From an uncultured Lachnospiraceae bacterium (lineage in GTDB: Bacteria; Bacillota; Clostridia; Lachnospirales; Lachnospiraceae), in the NCBI GenBank assembly GCA_947630485.1, contig CANRHU010000014.1:1-52862 (forward strand): a stretch of 52,862 nt of DNA, in the 5' to 3' direction. Under the pieces are notes generated by a model, which saw only the letters and a list, made by a program, of their open reading frames with translations, searched no databases and was not told where the DNA came from. Every line of letters begins with the position of its first letter. Position 1 is the first letter of the stretch. The translations under genes and the position numbers were made by a program. This document shows positions 1 through 8,701 of this stretch, in pieces.

Positions 1-1170
1 CGCTCCCCTGGTACTTCCCATTAAGAGCCCGTTCGCTGTAAACAGCGTCATCTGCGTATCATCGGAGATCAGCGCTTCCCCGCTGTTCCAGTCAAGATGA
101 TAGGCCCTCAGTCCCTGATCCCCGTAGAGAGAAAAGATTTCCTTCTCGCTCATAAACTCGATCGGATAACCGAGCGCGTCGCCGACCGCCCCGCCAAACA
201 GACATCCCTGGATTCGGTCCAGATGGGTTTCCGCCCTCCGGATCCGCTCCGCGGCGGCGTCCCATTCCGCCTGGTTTTCATCCCGGTAATAATGATCCGA
301 TGTGAAATTCCTGTAAAATTCCTTAAAATTGTACTGCTGCGGCGTCCGGTCCAAAACGGCGAAATCGATCCTCCGGAAGAAATCCTTCTCACTCAGGTCG
401 TTAAACCGCATCTCCTTAAGCGCCCGGTAAAACAGATCCGAAATCACCTTCGCGTCGTTTCCGAACGCTCCGCAGCCCCACGCGCCCAGGATAAGAACCT
501 TGTACTTCATGTAAGCGGCACATTTGAGCATACCCATGATCCGGTTATAGACCATCGCCTGATACTCCTGCTCGCTCATTCCCTCTTTTCCGTGAGAGAC
601 CATCGGGGCCGCGCAGGTAAGGACCGAGACGATCACCGTCTCGTCAAGAAGCTCTCCGTTCTCATCGCGGATGATCTCCACCTTCGGCGCAAACATCATC
701 GCGTCCGAGCCCATATTGGTGTGCAGACTCCGGTTATACTCGTAATACGGCGCGGCAGCCCGGCTCTCCAGCGGCAGAAGCAGGGAGCTTTTCCTGCAAA
801 GATCCTCCTCCTGCGCCGCGGCCCCACGCCGGACGCCCCCGCCCGGATTCACCGGATTCGCGAAATTTAATACCAGAATCGGCTGCGAATCCTCTTTGTT
901 AAACAGATAGCTCAGCTGCTTATAACGCTTTCCCGCAAGCGCGAACGAATCCATATTCTCACAGCCGAACCCGCATCTCCCGATCACGAAGACCTTCTCA
1001 AAATCCGTGCGGCCGCAAATTTCCTCTACATCCCGCGGAAGCAGAACCCGGATTTCCTCCATCTCTTCTTTTGACAGCTTCAGCCGGACCCTTTTGCCGT
1101 TTGCCTCATAACCGCCCCGTTCCAGAATCCGCAGCGTCTCCTGCAGCATCCGAATATTGTCTTCCCTCAT
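1..1170 (-). CDS. PARG-like macrodomain fused to ADP-ribosylglycohydrolase (3' end outside window)
   Basis: The start is ATG at 1170 behind a strong AGGAGGGGG ribosome-binding site. The frame runs open for 390 codons off the left edge, so the C-terminus is missing. Residues about 1-300 form a TIGR02452/DUF2263-type, bacterial PARG-like macrodomain; the signature GGG (110-112) then QEE (120-122) is intact. From about residue 318 a second domain begins with DRIQGCLFGGAVGDALG and continues to ISDDTQMT (368-375), the N-terminal metal-binding motifs of the DraG/ARH ADP-ribosylhydrolase family. Both families remove ADP-ribose from proteins or from poly/mono-ADP-ribose; a protein with both is inferred to reverse ADP-ribosylation with two chemistries. 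It follows era by 64 bp on the same strand. The domain calls are firm; the substrate is unknown. Confidence 0.88.
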   Translation of the reverse strand, partial: MREDNIRMLQETLRILERGGYEANGKRVRLKLSKEEMEEIRVLLPRDVEEICGRTDFEKVFVIGRCGFGCENMDSFALAGKRYKQLSYLFNKEDSQPILVLNFANPVNPGGGVRRGAAAQEEDLCRKSSLLLPLESRAAAPYYEYNRSLHTNMGSDAMMFAPKVEIIRDENGELLDETVIVSVLTCAAPMVSHGKEGMSEQEYQAMVYNRIMGMLKCAAYMKYKVLILGAWGCGAFGNDAKVISDLFYRALKEMRFNDLSEKDFFRRIDFAVLDRTPQQYNFKEFYRNFTSDHYYRDENQAEWDAAAERIRRAETHLDRIQGCLFGGAVGDALGYPIEFMSEKEIFSLYGDQGLRAYHLDWNSGEALISDDTQMTLFTANGLLMGSTRGA

Positions 1171-1234
1171 CAGCTTTCCCCCTCCTTTTCACAGACAACG
1201 GCACGAAATCCGGCCGCAGTCCGACCTGCCCCGT

Positions 1235-2140
1235 CTATTCTTTCTGTTCAAAGTACCCGTAATTCTTCATATACAGCTCGCTGTCCCGCCACTCCTTCCG
1301 CACCTTGACCCAGAGCTTTAAATTCACCTGCGCCCCCATCAGGTTCTCGATCTCCTGGCGGGCGGCAGTACCGATGCGTTTCAGCATAGCACCGCCCTTC
1401 CCGATAATAATGCCCTTATGGCTGTCCCTCTCGCAGATGATCGTTGCCTCAATATCAAACATGCCGTTTTTCCGCTCGCTCATCTTCTCAATCGTCACGG
1501 CAATGCCGTGGGGGATCTCATCGGAGAGCATACGCAGTGCCTTCTCGCGGATCAGTTCCGCCGCAATCTGCCGCATAGGCTGGTCCGTCACCGTATCCTC
1601 GTCGTAATACTGCGGACCATACGGCAGATATTGAAAAAGAAGCTCCGTGAGCCGATCCGTATTCCGGTTCCTCAGCGCCGATACCGGAACGGTCTGCGCA
1701 AACTTAACGAGTCCGCGGTAGGCGTCCATGAAGCGCTCAATCTCTTTCGGATCCTTCACGGTGTCGATCTTGTTCATCACCAGGATGACCGGGGTCTTCA
1801 CCTTCTTTAACAGCTCCGCGATATGCTGCTCGCCGGCTCCGATGAAGGAGGACGGCTCCACCAGCCACAGCACCACGTCCACCTCGCTTAAGGTGCCCAC
1901 GGCAACATTTACCATATACTCGCCCAGTCTGTTCTTCGCCTTGTGGATCCCGGGGGTATCCAGGAAAATGATCTGGCCGCGCTCATCCGTGTAAACGGTC
2001 TGAATGCGGTTGCGGGTGGTCTGGGGCTTCTCCGACGTGATCGCGATCTTCTGACCGATCAGGTGGTTCATCAGGGTGGATTTGCCTACGTTAGGCCGGC
2101 CGATCAGGGCCACGAAGCCGGATCTGAAATTATCACTCAT
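1235..2140 (-). CDS. era: GTPase Era
   Basis: This is the essential Ras-like GTPase that binds the 3' end of 16S rRNA and helps 30S subunit assembly. The 301 residues match the usual length. Visible motifs are the P-loop GRPNVGKST (14-22), a switch/G3 DTPG, a G4 NKID, and a C-terminal KH domain with the GxxG loop in GIIIGKGG. It lies downstream of the M16 peptidase gene after about 140 bp of hairpin-rich sequence and upstream of the PARG/ARH fusion. An AAGGAG sits about 15 bases before the ATG, which is rather far, but no better start is available. Confidence 0.97.
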   Translation of the reverse strand: MSDNFRSGFVALIGRPNVGKSTLMNHLIGQKIAITSEKPQTTRNRIQTVYTDERGQIIFLDTPGIHKAKNRLGEYMVNVAVGTLSEVDVVLWLVEPSSFIGAGEQHIAELLKKVKTPVILVMNKIDTVKDPKEIERFMDAYRGLVKFAQTVPVSALRNRNTDRLTELLFQYLPYGPQYYDEDTVTDQPMRQIAAELIREKALRMLSDEIPHGIAVTIEKMSERKNGMFDIEATIICERDSHKGIIIGKGGAMLKRIGTAARQEIENLMGAQVNLKLWVKVRKEWRDSELYMKNYGYFEQKE

Positions 2141-2172
2141 AATAAGCTCGCTGTTCTCCTTCTTCTGTCATA

Positions 2173-2276
2173 CTGCCGGTTTCCCGCGCGGCAGAATCTG
2201 TCCCTACGCGACAGAAACTGTCCGGCGTCATACCGCCTTTCTGCCTCAGCGCACCGCGCGGCGTCCATGACGCCGC
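2173..2276. repeat. Three short hairpins between the M16 peptidase gene and era
   Basis: Three inverted repeats follow each other: CTGCCG/CGGCAG (2173-2194), TCTGTC/GACAGA (2197-2215) and GCGGCGTC-CAT-GACGCCGC (2258-2276). The last starts a few bases past the stop codon of the M16 gene. There is no T-run, so this is not a standard terminator; it may stabilise or separate the two transcripts. Confidence 0.5.
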
Positions 2277-2282
2277 ACCCGC

Positions 2283-5219
2283 TCAGGCGCGGAACAGGGC
2301 CTTCACCTCGCCGAACAGGGTCTTATTGGCCTCCACCTTCTCATCGCCGCCGATAACGCACAAGCTTCCCGTGTCAAGCACCGCCTTAAGAACCGGCGCC
2401 AGGGCACGGATGTCCTCCGGCCGGGCCGCGAGAATCTGGGCCCTTTCTCTGGCCAGCATCTCATTCGTCACATGGGACAGATAGGCGGACAGTCCCCGCT
2501 CGCCTTTGGCGGACGGTGTCAGCGGCGTATCCAGCTCGCTGATGGTGCCGATGACGTATTTGGTCATGTCCCGTTCGTCCGCGTCAAAATTCTCCAGATA
2601 TCCGACTACATTTTCATAGACCTCGTTGGTCTCCCTCAGATTCGGATCCCGGTAGGACGCGAAATACCCGTCGCCGGACCGGCCGAAGCCGCTCATGCAG
2701 CCGTAGGCTCCGCCCTTGACGCGCAGGTTGATCCACAGGTAATCATAGTTTAAGATCGGCTTTAAGATCTGCAGCGCGCCTGTGTACGCATAGCCCTTCG
2801 TCCGGAAATTCCCGCACCGTGCCACGTAGTTGACCTGCGAGGAAGTCTTGAAGCCTTCGTTCAAATTTTTCCGCTCAAACGCAAACGGATACGTCTCGCC
2901 GCCGCCCGCGGGGAGCGCGTCCACAAGCGTCTTCATGGCGTCCGGAAGAAGCCGAAAGCCCTCCTCATCCGCCGTGACGCTGACCAGCATATTGTCGGTG
3001 GTAAACAGCCGGGCCGTCACCGCCTTAAGCTTATCGACCAGCGGCTTCGGATCCTTCTCAAACGCCTTTACCGTATCCTCCAGGAAGCGGTAGAAGCCGA
3101 TGCCTCCGGTCATGTCATTGTATCTGGATACGGCGGAAAAATAGGACATCGCCCGGGAGATCGCCGCCTGGTGGCTGGCGCCTTCCAGCTTCATCCTTGA
3201 GCGGGAGCGCACCTCCTTAAGCACCTCGCCGAGCCGCTTTACATCCGTAAGCTTCGAAGCGGACAGAATCTCCGCCAAAAGGCCGAAGCCCTCCGGAAGC
3301 TTCTCATAGAGTGATTTCATATCGGCCGCAAATACGCCGGTAAAGCCTCCCATCTGTTCGAGATCCGCGTAGGCGTGCGTACTGAAGCCGATCCCTCCGG
3401 TCTGCAGATAGATCTCGCTGCTTAAATCCGCATAGCTGTAATGCTCCGTATCCACATAGCCCATCAAAAATTTCAGAAGCCCCACATAGGGCAGATCCTC
3501 CATCGAGACGCGGTCCGTGTTGAACAGCGCCTTCACATAGCAGATGCCAGAGGTAAAATGTTCATGGTACACCGTCGTGACGCCGTGGACGACGGACTCT
3601 TTCCAGTGGTTCTCCTCCGCCCTGGGGCTGATATCTTCCCTGCGGAGCATGGGAATCTTTTCCAGATCCTCCTTCGGCGACGGCGCGTCCTGATAAGCTT
3701 TCAGCTCCTTCGTCTGCTCTACCAGACTCTTTAACTCTTCCCTGGACAATGTCGCCTTGTAAGCGGCCAGCTTCTCCGCCACCTTCGCATCATCCCTGGC
3801 CGTCTTATTCTTCTCCGGCCTCACCACGACCATGACCTCGAACGGATTCTCCAAAAGCCAGTCGCGGATCAGCTGCTCAAAATACCCCTCGTCCGCCGCT
3901 TTTTTCAGGAAAGCAAACGTATCCTCGTAGCGCAGAAGCATTAACGGATCTTCGCCGTAGAGCCAGCTCTCCATGGCGTGCAGTCCATACATGAGCCCCT
4001 TCGGCGCCCAGCCGTAGTCCGCCTCGCGGTTATGAAACTCATAGTGGTTGATGCCAGCCAGCAGGCATTTCTTATCCAGACCCTCATCGGCAAGCCTGCG
4101 AAGCGTCCCCTTCACCACTTTCAAAAATTCTTCCTTCTGGTCCGCTTCCGCATCCTTGGCCGTCACCGTAAAATAAGGCTGGAGGATTCCGTCCGCGAAA
4201 CCGCCCAGGATATCCCCGCCGATCCCCGCGTCCAGAAGCGCCTGCTTAAGCGCCGCCCCGGGAGCGTCGATCAGCGCATACTCCAGAATCTCAAACGCTG
4301 TAAAAAGCACCGGATCCAGCCGGTCACCCACCACCGTGCTGACGGAGAGATAGGAGGCGTTTTCTTCCGATTCCTCCTCGGTAATGGGATACGTGATCTC
4401 CGCCTGCTTCGGCTGATCAAACGGCTTCTGCCTGCGAATCTCCGAATCCACCTTTGCCTGCGGGTCATTGCGGTCATATTTGCTCAGATACGCCTCGTCC
4501 AGCCAGCGAAGCCTCTCTTCCATGTCCATATCGCCGTACAAATAGATATAGCTGTTGGCCGGATGGTAGTAGGTCTCATGGAAATGAAGAAACTGTTCGT
4601 AGGTCAAATCCGTAATGCAGGACGGGTCGCCGCCGGACTCAAAGCCATAGCAGCTGTCCGGGAACAGGGCGTTCTGGGTCCATCGGTCCAGCACGCTCTC
4701 CGGCGAGGAGAACGCTCCCTTCATCTCGTTATAGACGACGCCGTTATAGCGGAGCGGCGCGTCCTCGTCCTCCAGCTCGTAATGCCAGCCCTCCTGCTTA
4801 AAGATCTTCTCCTCGCGGTAGATATTCGGATGAAGCACCGCGTCCATATAGACGTCCATCAGGTTCTGGAAATCCTTGTCGTTGGTGCTGGCCACGGGAT
4901 AGACCGTCTTATCCGGATAGGTGACGGCGTTTAAAAATGTATTCAGGGACCCCTTCACCAGCTCCACGAACGGATCCTTCACCGGGAATTTCTCCGACCC
5001 GCACAGAACGCTGTGCTCCATGATATGCGGTACGCCGGTGCTGTCGGCAGGCGGCGTGCGGAAGCCGATGGAAAACACCTTATTATTGTCCGTATTGGAC
5101 AGCAGAAACAGCCTCGCGCCGCTCTTTCTATGCTCCAGAAGATAGCTCTGAGAGTCCAATTCCTTTACATAGCTTTGCTCCAGCAGCTCGTAAGCTTCCA
5201 GTTTCTTCAGATCCTTCAT
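2283..5219 (-). CDS. M16C insulinase-type zinc metallopeptidase (PreP/Cym1-like)
   Basis: A 978-residue protein with the four-module architecture of the M16C family, large zinc peptidases that close around and degrade peptides. The inverted zinc motif HxxEH is seen as HIMEH at residues 65-69, followed downstream by VYNEMKGAFSSPE, which carries the distal glutamate ligand. No signal peptide or membrane segment is visible, so it should act in the cytoplasm as an oligopeptide-clearing protease. It sits between a YdcF-family gene (71 bp upstream) and era. The length fits the PreP/Cym1 branch rather than the shorter mitochondrial-processing-peptidase branch. The physiological substrate cannot be read from the sequence. 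Confidence 0.93.
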   Translation of the reverse strand: MKDLKKLEAYELLEQSYVKELDSQSYLLEHRKSGARLFLLSNTDNNKVFSIGFRTPPADSTGVPHIMEHSVLCGSEKFPVKDPFVELVKGSLNTFLNAVTYPDKTVYPVASTNDKDFQNLMDVYMDAVLHPNIYREEKIFKQEGWHYELEDEDAPLRYNGVVYNEMKGAFSSPESVLDRWTQNALFPDSCYGFESGGDPSCITDLTYEQFLHFHETYYHPANSYIYLYGDMDMEERLRWLDEAYLSKYDRNDPQAKVDSEIRRQKPFDQPKQAEITYPITEEESEENASYLSVSTVVGDRLDPVLFTAFEILEYALIDAPGAALKQALLDAGIGGDILGGFADGILQPYFTVTAKDAEADQKEEFLKVVKGTLRRLADEGLDKKCLLAGINHYEFHNREADYGWAPKGLMYGLHAMESWLYGEDPLMLLRYEDTFAFLKKAADEGYFEQLIRDWLLENPFEVMVVVRPEKNKTARDDAKVAEKLAAYKATLSREELKSLVEQTKELKAYQDAPSPKEDLEKIPMLRREDISPRAEENHWKESVVHGVTTVYHEHFTSGICYVKALFNTDRVSMEDLPYVGLLKFLMGYVDTEHYSYADLSSEIYLQTGGIGFSTHAYADLEQMGGFTGVFAADMKSLYEKLPEGFGLLAEILSASKLTDVKRLGEVLKEVRSRSRMKLEGASHQAAISRAMSYFSAVSRYNDMTGGIGFYRFLEDTVKAFEKDPKPLVDKLKAVTARLFTTDNMLVSVTADEEGFRLLPDAMKTLVDALPAGGGETYPFAFERKNLNEGFKTSSQVNYVARCGNFRTKGYAYTGALQILKPILNYDYLWINLRVKGGAYGCMSGFGRSGDGYFASYRDPNLRETNEVYENVVGYLENFDADERDMTKYVIGTISELDTPLTPSAKGERGLSAYLSHVTNEMLARERAQILAARPEDIRALAPVLKAVLDTGSLCVIGGDEKVEANKTLFGEVKALFRA

Positions 5220-5290
5220 AAAATATCCTCTCTTTCTTTATCCTGTTTTGGGGGCGGCGCGGACCGCTTCTGCGATTCCGCCCTCCCGCG

Positions 5291-6133
5291 TCACATATTG
5301 CCCATCAGACGGTCCTTCAAAATCGCCGCGCACTCCCGCACGCACAGATGCGGGAAAAGCAGCAGATCCGAAGGCGCCGAAATGCCCCGGATATCGTCAA
5401 GTCCCCGCTTCTTCGCGATCATGCAGGCGCGGAAGACATGATAGCTGCTGGTCAGAAGCCCGATCCGCACCGGCTTCACCTCTACCTCCAGATAGGGGCC
5501 CGGCGCGACGTCCCCGGCGCGGATACCCGCGCCGTCGCTTTGGTTTCTGCTCTGTTCCAGCTTCTCGATGACCAGACGGCTGTACGCGATATTTTCCACC
5601 GTGCTGGCAGAGAGCGGCTCCATCACCATACGGGACTGGGAAATCCCGTGGGAGAGCAGATAATCGTACATTGCCTCCGCCTCCGATACCGGCTCATCCG
5701 ATCCCTTTCCGCCCGACAGGATAAACACCGTCCCCGGACTTTCCTTGCTGTACTCGACCACCTTATCCAGACGCTTCTTCAAGGAATTGCTGATCCCCTG
5801 CTCGTGAACCTTCGCGCCGAGCACGATGACATAGTCTAACCCCGGCTCGTCCGCCGTCGTCGCCCCCAGAAACACAAATACTTCCACCACGCAGAAGACG
5901 GTGACCGCAGCGGCCAGACAGGTCACGGCCGGGACGCTCACCCAGAGGGGAATCCGCCTGGGATGCAGCCGGCAGTAGCGTCCTCCCCAGAAAAGCAGGA
6001 AGAAAAAGCCGGCCGCCAAAAGCCAGAACCAGGAAAACGACACGGAAAACCCGGCGTACACGACAATCACGATATAGTAGAGAAGGCACAGCACCGCACC
6101 GATTCCCGCCGCCCATATAAGCATACCCCTCAC
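5291..6133 (-). CDS. YdcF/SanA family membrane protein (DUF218)
   Basis: A 280-residue protein. The N-terminal about 95 residues hold three hydrophobic segments with aromatic-rich stretches; the rest is a DUF218 domain recognisable from DYVIVLGAKV, FILSGGKGSDEPVSEAEAM, STVENIAYSR and LLTSSYHVFRA. DUF218 proteins include E. coli ElyC, SanA and YdcF and are tied to envelope integrity; their reaction is not settled. The start is 6 bp after the U32 peptidase stop codon, implying co-transcription. Function beyond family level is unknown. Confidence 0.88.
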   Translation of the reverse strand: MRGMLIWAAGIGAVLCLLYYIVIVVYAGFSVSFSWFWLLAAGFFFLLFWGGRYCRLHPRRIPLWVSVPAVTCLAAAVTVFCVVEVFVFLGATTADEPGLDYVIVLGAKVHEQGISNSLKKRLDKVVEYSKESPGTVFILSGGKGSDEPVSEAEAMYDYLLSHGISQSRMVMEPLSASTVENIAYSRLVIEKLEQSRNQSDGAGIRAGDVAPGPYLEVEVKPVRIGLLTSSYHVFRACMIAKKRGLDDIRGISAPSDLLLFPHLCVRECAAILKDRLMGNM

Positions 6134-6139
6134 CTCCCG

Positions 6140-7474
6140 TTACAATTCAGAAATAGCGTCGCTCTGCCCGCATGGCAACTCAGAAAGAGCATCGCCGGCC
6201 CCCGGCCCGCATGGCGATTCACCGCATCCGCCGTCCGGCGGATTGTCCGGCACATTTCTCCTGCGCAGCACATCACCGCACTCCGCCAGACCGCCCAGAT
6301 CCACATACACCGTCTGCTTAGCGTGAGGCGCGCTCTCCTGGGGACAACCTTCATCATCCAGGATCCGGCTGACTGTAACCTCAAGGTTACGGCCGTCCCG
6401 CTTCATGATCTCTATGGTCTCGCCCACTGAAAACTTATTCTTCTGCTCCAGCCGGCACAGCCCCCGTCCGTCCGTCTCCCCGGCACAGCCGAGATAAGTA
6501 TATTCCTTGATATATGTGCTGTTCCCGTAAATCTGCGACTCGGCCCCCGGTTTTCCGAAATAAAAGCCGGTCGTAAACTCCCTGCGGGTACATTTGCCGA
6601 TCTCCTCCAGATACCAGTTAAGATTCGCCCGGTACTTCTCCCCGCTCTCGAGGTAATCGTCGATCGCACGCCGGTAGGTTCTGGTCACCGCGGCGACATA
6701 GAGGGAATTTTTCATCCGGCCCTCGATCTTAAAGCTGTCGATCCCGGCCGCCAGCAGCTCCGGGATATGCCCCACCATACACAGATCCTTGGAATTAAAC
6801 AGAAAGGTTCCCCGTTCATTCTCATAAACCGGCAGATACTCCCCGGGCCGCGTCTCCTCCACAACCGCGTAATTCCAGCGGCACGGATGCGTGCATTCGC
6901 CCTGATTGGCATCCCGCCCGGTAAAATAATTGCTCAAAAGACACCGTCCGGAATAGGAAATGCACATCGCGCCGTGCACAAAGCACTCGATCTCCATCTC
7001 CTCCGGGATCTCGCGGCGAATCTGCGCGATCTCCTCAAGGCTCAGCTCCCGGGCCGCCACCACGCGCTTCGCGCCCATACTGTGCCAGAAGCGGAACGTG
7101 CCGTAATTGGTGCTGTTGGCCTGCGTGCTGATGTGCACCTCCACCTGCGGCAAAAGCTCCCTCGCCAGGGCAAACACGCCCGCATCCGAGAGGATCAGCG
7201 CGTCCATCCCCACATCCGCCAGTTCCCGAAAATATGCCCGGATTCCCTCCAGGTCTTTATTATGCGCGAAGATATTGGCGGTCACATACACCCGCACCCC
7301 ATGGGCGTGGGCGAAAGCGACGCCCTCCCGCATCTCCTCCAGAGAGAAATTATGGGCCTTGGCCCGCAGGCCGAAGGCCTCGCCGCCGATATACACCGCG
7401 TCCGCTCCGTAGCGGACCGCCGTCCGCAGTACCTCCGGACTCCCGGCCGGCACCAGCAATTCCACCTTACGCAT
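6140..7474 (-). CDS. U32 family peptidase/collagenase-like protein
   Basis: A U32-family protein. Relatives are YrrN/YrrO and the RNA-hydroxylation factors RlhA/TrhP, so a role in RNA modification is as likely as proteolysis. It begins KVELLVPAGSPEVLRTAV and carries the U32 signature ECFVHGAMCISYSGRC with further cysteines in GECTHPCRW, probably an iron-sulfur or metal site. I place the start at ATG 7474, 8 bases after a GGA; a GTG at 7537 would add 21 basic residues and has a weaker upstream GAGGA. The last about 25 codons, from DGGCGESPCG to the stop, lie in two degenerate copies of the window's 39-bp repeat, so the natural C-terminus appears to have been replaced by repeat sequence. Confidence 0.88.
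   Translation of the reverse strand: MRKVELLVPAGSPEVLRTAVRYGADAVYIGGEAFGLRAKAHNFSLEEMREGVAFAHAHGVRVYVTANIFAHNKDLEGIRAYFRELADVGMDALILSDAGVFALARELLPQVEVHISTQANSTNYGTFRFWHSMGAKRVVAARELSLEEIAQIRREIPEEMEIECFVHGAMCISYSGRCLLSNYFTGRDANQGECTHPCRWNYAVVEETRPGEYLPVYENERGTFLFNSKDLCMVGHIPELLAAGIDSFKIEGRMKNSLYVAAVTRTYRRAIDDYLESGEKYRANLNWYLEEIGKCTRREFTTGFYFGKPGAESQIYGNSTYIKEYTYLGCAGETDGRGLCRLEQKNKFSVGETIEIMKRDGRNLEVTVSRILDDEGCPQESAPHAKQTVYVDLGGLAECGDVLRRRNVPDNPPDGGCGESPCGPGAGDALSELPCGQSDAISEL
6147..6216 (-). repeat. 39-bp hairpin repeat, two degenerate units inside the U32 gene
   Basis: On the minus strand two units read GCCATGCGGGC followed by GCGATGCTCTTTCTGA and GCGACGCTATTTCTGA. The GCATGG boxes on the plus strand are at 6170 and 6209, exactly 39 bp apart. 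The copies encode the last residues of the U32 peptidase. They are aligned by eye to the better copies at 13934-14095 and 43872-43950. Confidence 0.7.
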
Positions 7475-7578
7475 ATCCATTTTCCTTTTCCCGCCGCTTC
7501 TTCCGACGCTGCGGCGCCGGCTGCGCTTCTTCATCACTGCGGCGCTTCCTCACCGCTCGACTGCCGGCGCCGCCATCT

Positions 7579-8226
7579 TCACCGCTTCTTCACCGCGACC
7601 GCAACCCCGTCTCCCACGGGCACGACCGCGGCCTGCAGCTGCTCACAGTGCTTGATCTCCCACAAAAAATCCCGCATCCTGGCGTGGATCGTCCGATCCC
7701 GCCGCTTTACGGCAAAACGGGATTCCAGTACCGTCCCGTCCTGCAGGACATTGTCCGCGGCCAGCAGACCCCCAGGCGCCAGCAGCCGCAAAAGCATGGG
7801 GAGCCACCGCCCGTACTGGCCTTTGGCCGCATCCAGAAAAATCATCCCGTAAGAGCCCTCCTCCAGGGTCGGAAGCACCTCCTGCGCATCCGCGCAGATC
7901 ACTGTAATCCGGTCCGCCAGACCGGCCCGCCGGATATTCTCCCTCGCCTCGGCGGCGCGCCGCGCATCCTTCTCGATGGTCGTGATCCCACAGCCGTCCG
8001 GCGCCGCGCCGGCCATCCATATAGCAGAATAGCCCACGGCAGTCCCAAGTTCCAGGATCGCCCCAGGCCTTTTCATCGCTGTCAGCACCGCCAGAAAGGC
8101 GGCGGTCTCTCTCCGAATGATTGGAATTTCTCTTGTTATCGCATCCTCCGCTATCTCCCCGCACAGCGGATCCACATCAGGTTCCAGAGAGAGGAGGTAA
8201 TCCCGCATCCGTTCCTGCTCCGTCAT
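7579..8226 (-). CDS. O-methyltransferase (SAM-dependent, COG4122/TrmR-like)
   Basis: A 215-residue class I methyltransferase of the AdoMet-MTase_3 family. The SAM-binding loop reads ILELGTAVGYSAIW, followed by ITTIEKDARRAAEA and an acidic post-motif MIFLDAAKGQYGRW. The family includes catechol-type O-methyltransferases and the tRNA 5-hydroxyuridine methyltransferase TrmR. Because the next gene is a U32 protein, whose homologues make 5-hydroxyuridine in tRNA, a TrmR role is an attractive inference. The ATG overlaps the stop codon of the preceding MltG-like gene by 4 bp (ATGA), so translation is probably coupled. Confidence 0.87.
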   Translation of the reverse strand: MTEQERMRDYLLSLEPDVDPLCGEIAEDAITREIPIIRRETAAFLAVLTAMKRPGAILELGTAVGYSAIWMAGAAPDGCGITTIEKDARRAAEARENIRRAGLADRITVICADAQEVLPTLEEGSYGMIFLDAAKGQYGRWLPMLLRLLAPGGLLAADNVLQDGTVLESRFAVKRRDRTIHARMRDFLWEIKHCEQLQAAVVPVGDGVAVAVKKR

Positions 8227-8660
8227 TGCACGGCTCCGCTCTCTTCCGTCTCCTCCACCACCTTGCCGTCGCGGAGGGTAATTATAATCTCCTTCGCCGT
8301 CATCGACGTGTTCAGGAGATAGGTTCCCGCCCGGACCGGGTTCCCATACCCCATAAAACGATAGCCGTATTCATAGAATAGGCACTGGATGATAAAGGAA
8401 TACCGGTCCTTGACCAGTCCGCTCTCCTCCATGGCCACAGCCAGATTCAGAAGCTTCTCGCCCTCCCCGATTGTAACCCGCATATCCATCCCAGGCGGTT
8501 CCGCCACAGCCGTATCGTAAAACAGGTTATACCCGAACGTATAACCTCTGGACACCGCCTCATAAAACAGCAGGATTACCAGCACCAGGACGATCAGCTT
8601 CCATGAAATCGTGATAATCGCTTTCGTCACACGGTTGATATCGCTTGTCTTTCCACTCAT
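8223..8660 (-). CDS. Short MltG/YceG-like membrane protein without the catalytic domain
   Basis: A 145-residue protein with one transmembrane helix (about residues 17-36), a short linker and a LysM-like subdomain: VTIGEGEKLLNLAVAMEESG, then GTYLLNTSMTAKEIIITLRD. This matches the N-terminal part of endolytic transglycosylase MltG/YceG, but the protein ends where the catalytic domain with its essential glutamate should start. It is neither frameshifted nor cut by an insertion; it ends cleanly at the ATGA junction with the methyltransferase gene. It could be an accessory protein of peptidoglycan synthesis rather than an enzyme. The family assignment is by pattern. Confidence 0.68.
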   Translation of the reverse strand: MSGKTSDINRVTKAIITISWKLIVLVLVILLFYEAVSRGYTFGYNLFYDTAVAEPPGMDMRVTIGEGEKLLNLAVAMEESGLVKDRYSFIIQCLFYEYGYRFMGYGNPVRAGTYLLNTSMTAKEIIITLRDGKVVEETEESGAVQ

Positions 8661-8701
8661 ATCCAGTCAGTCCCTTCTCTTAAGACTTGCAAAGCTGGAA
8701 C

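Noticed and set aside
97-870. Open reading frame of 257 codons on the plus strand at the window start
   Set aside because: Antisense to the PARG/ARH fusion, whose signatures are intact.
3978-4934. Open reading frame of 318 codons opposite the M16 peptidase gene
   Set aside because: Complementary to a well-supported M16C coding sequence; composition is that of an antisense frame.
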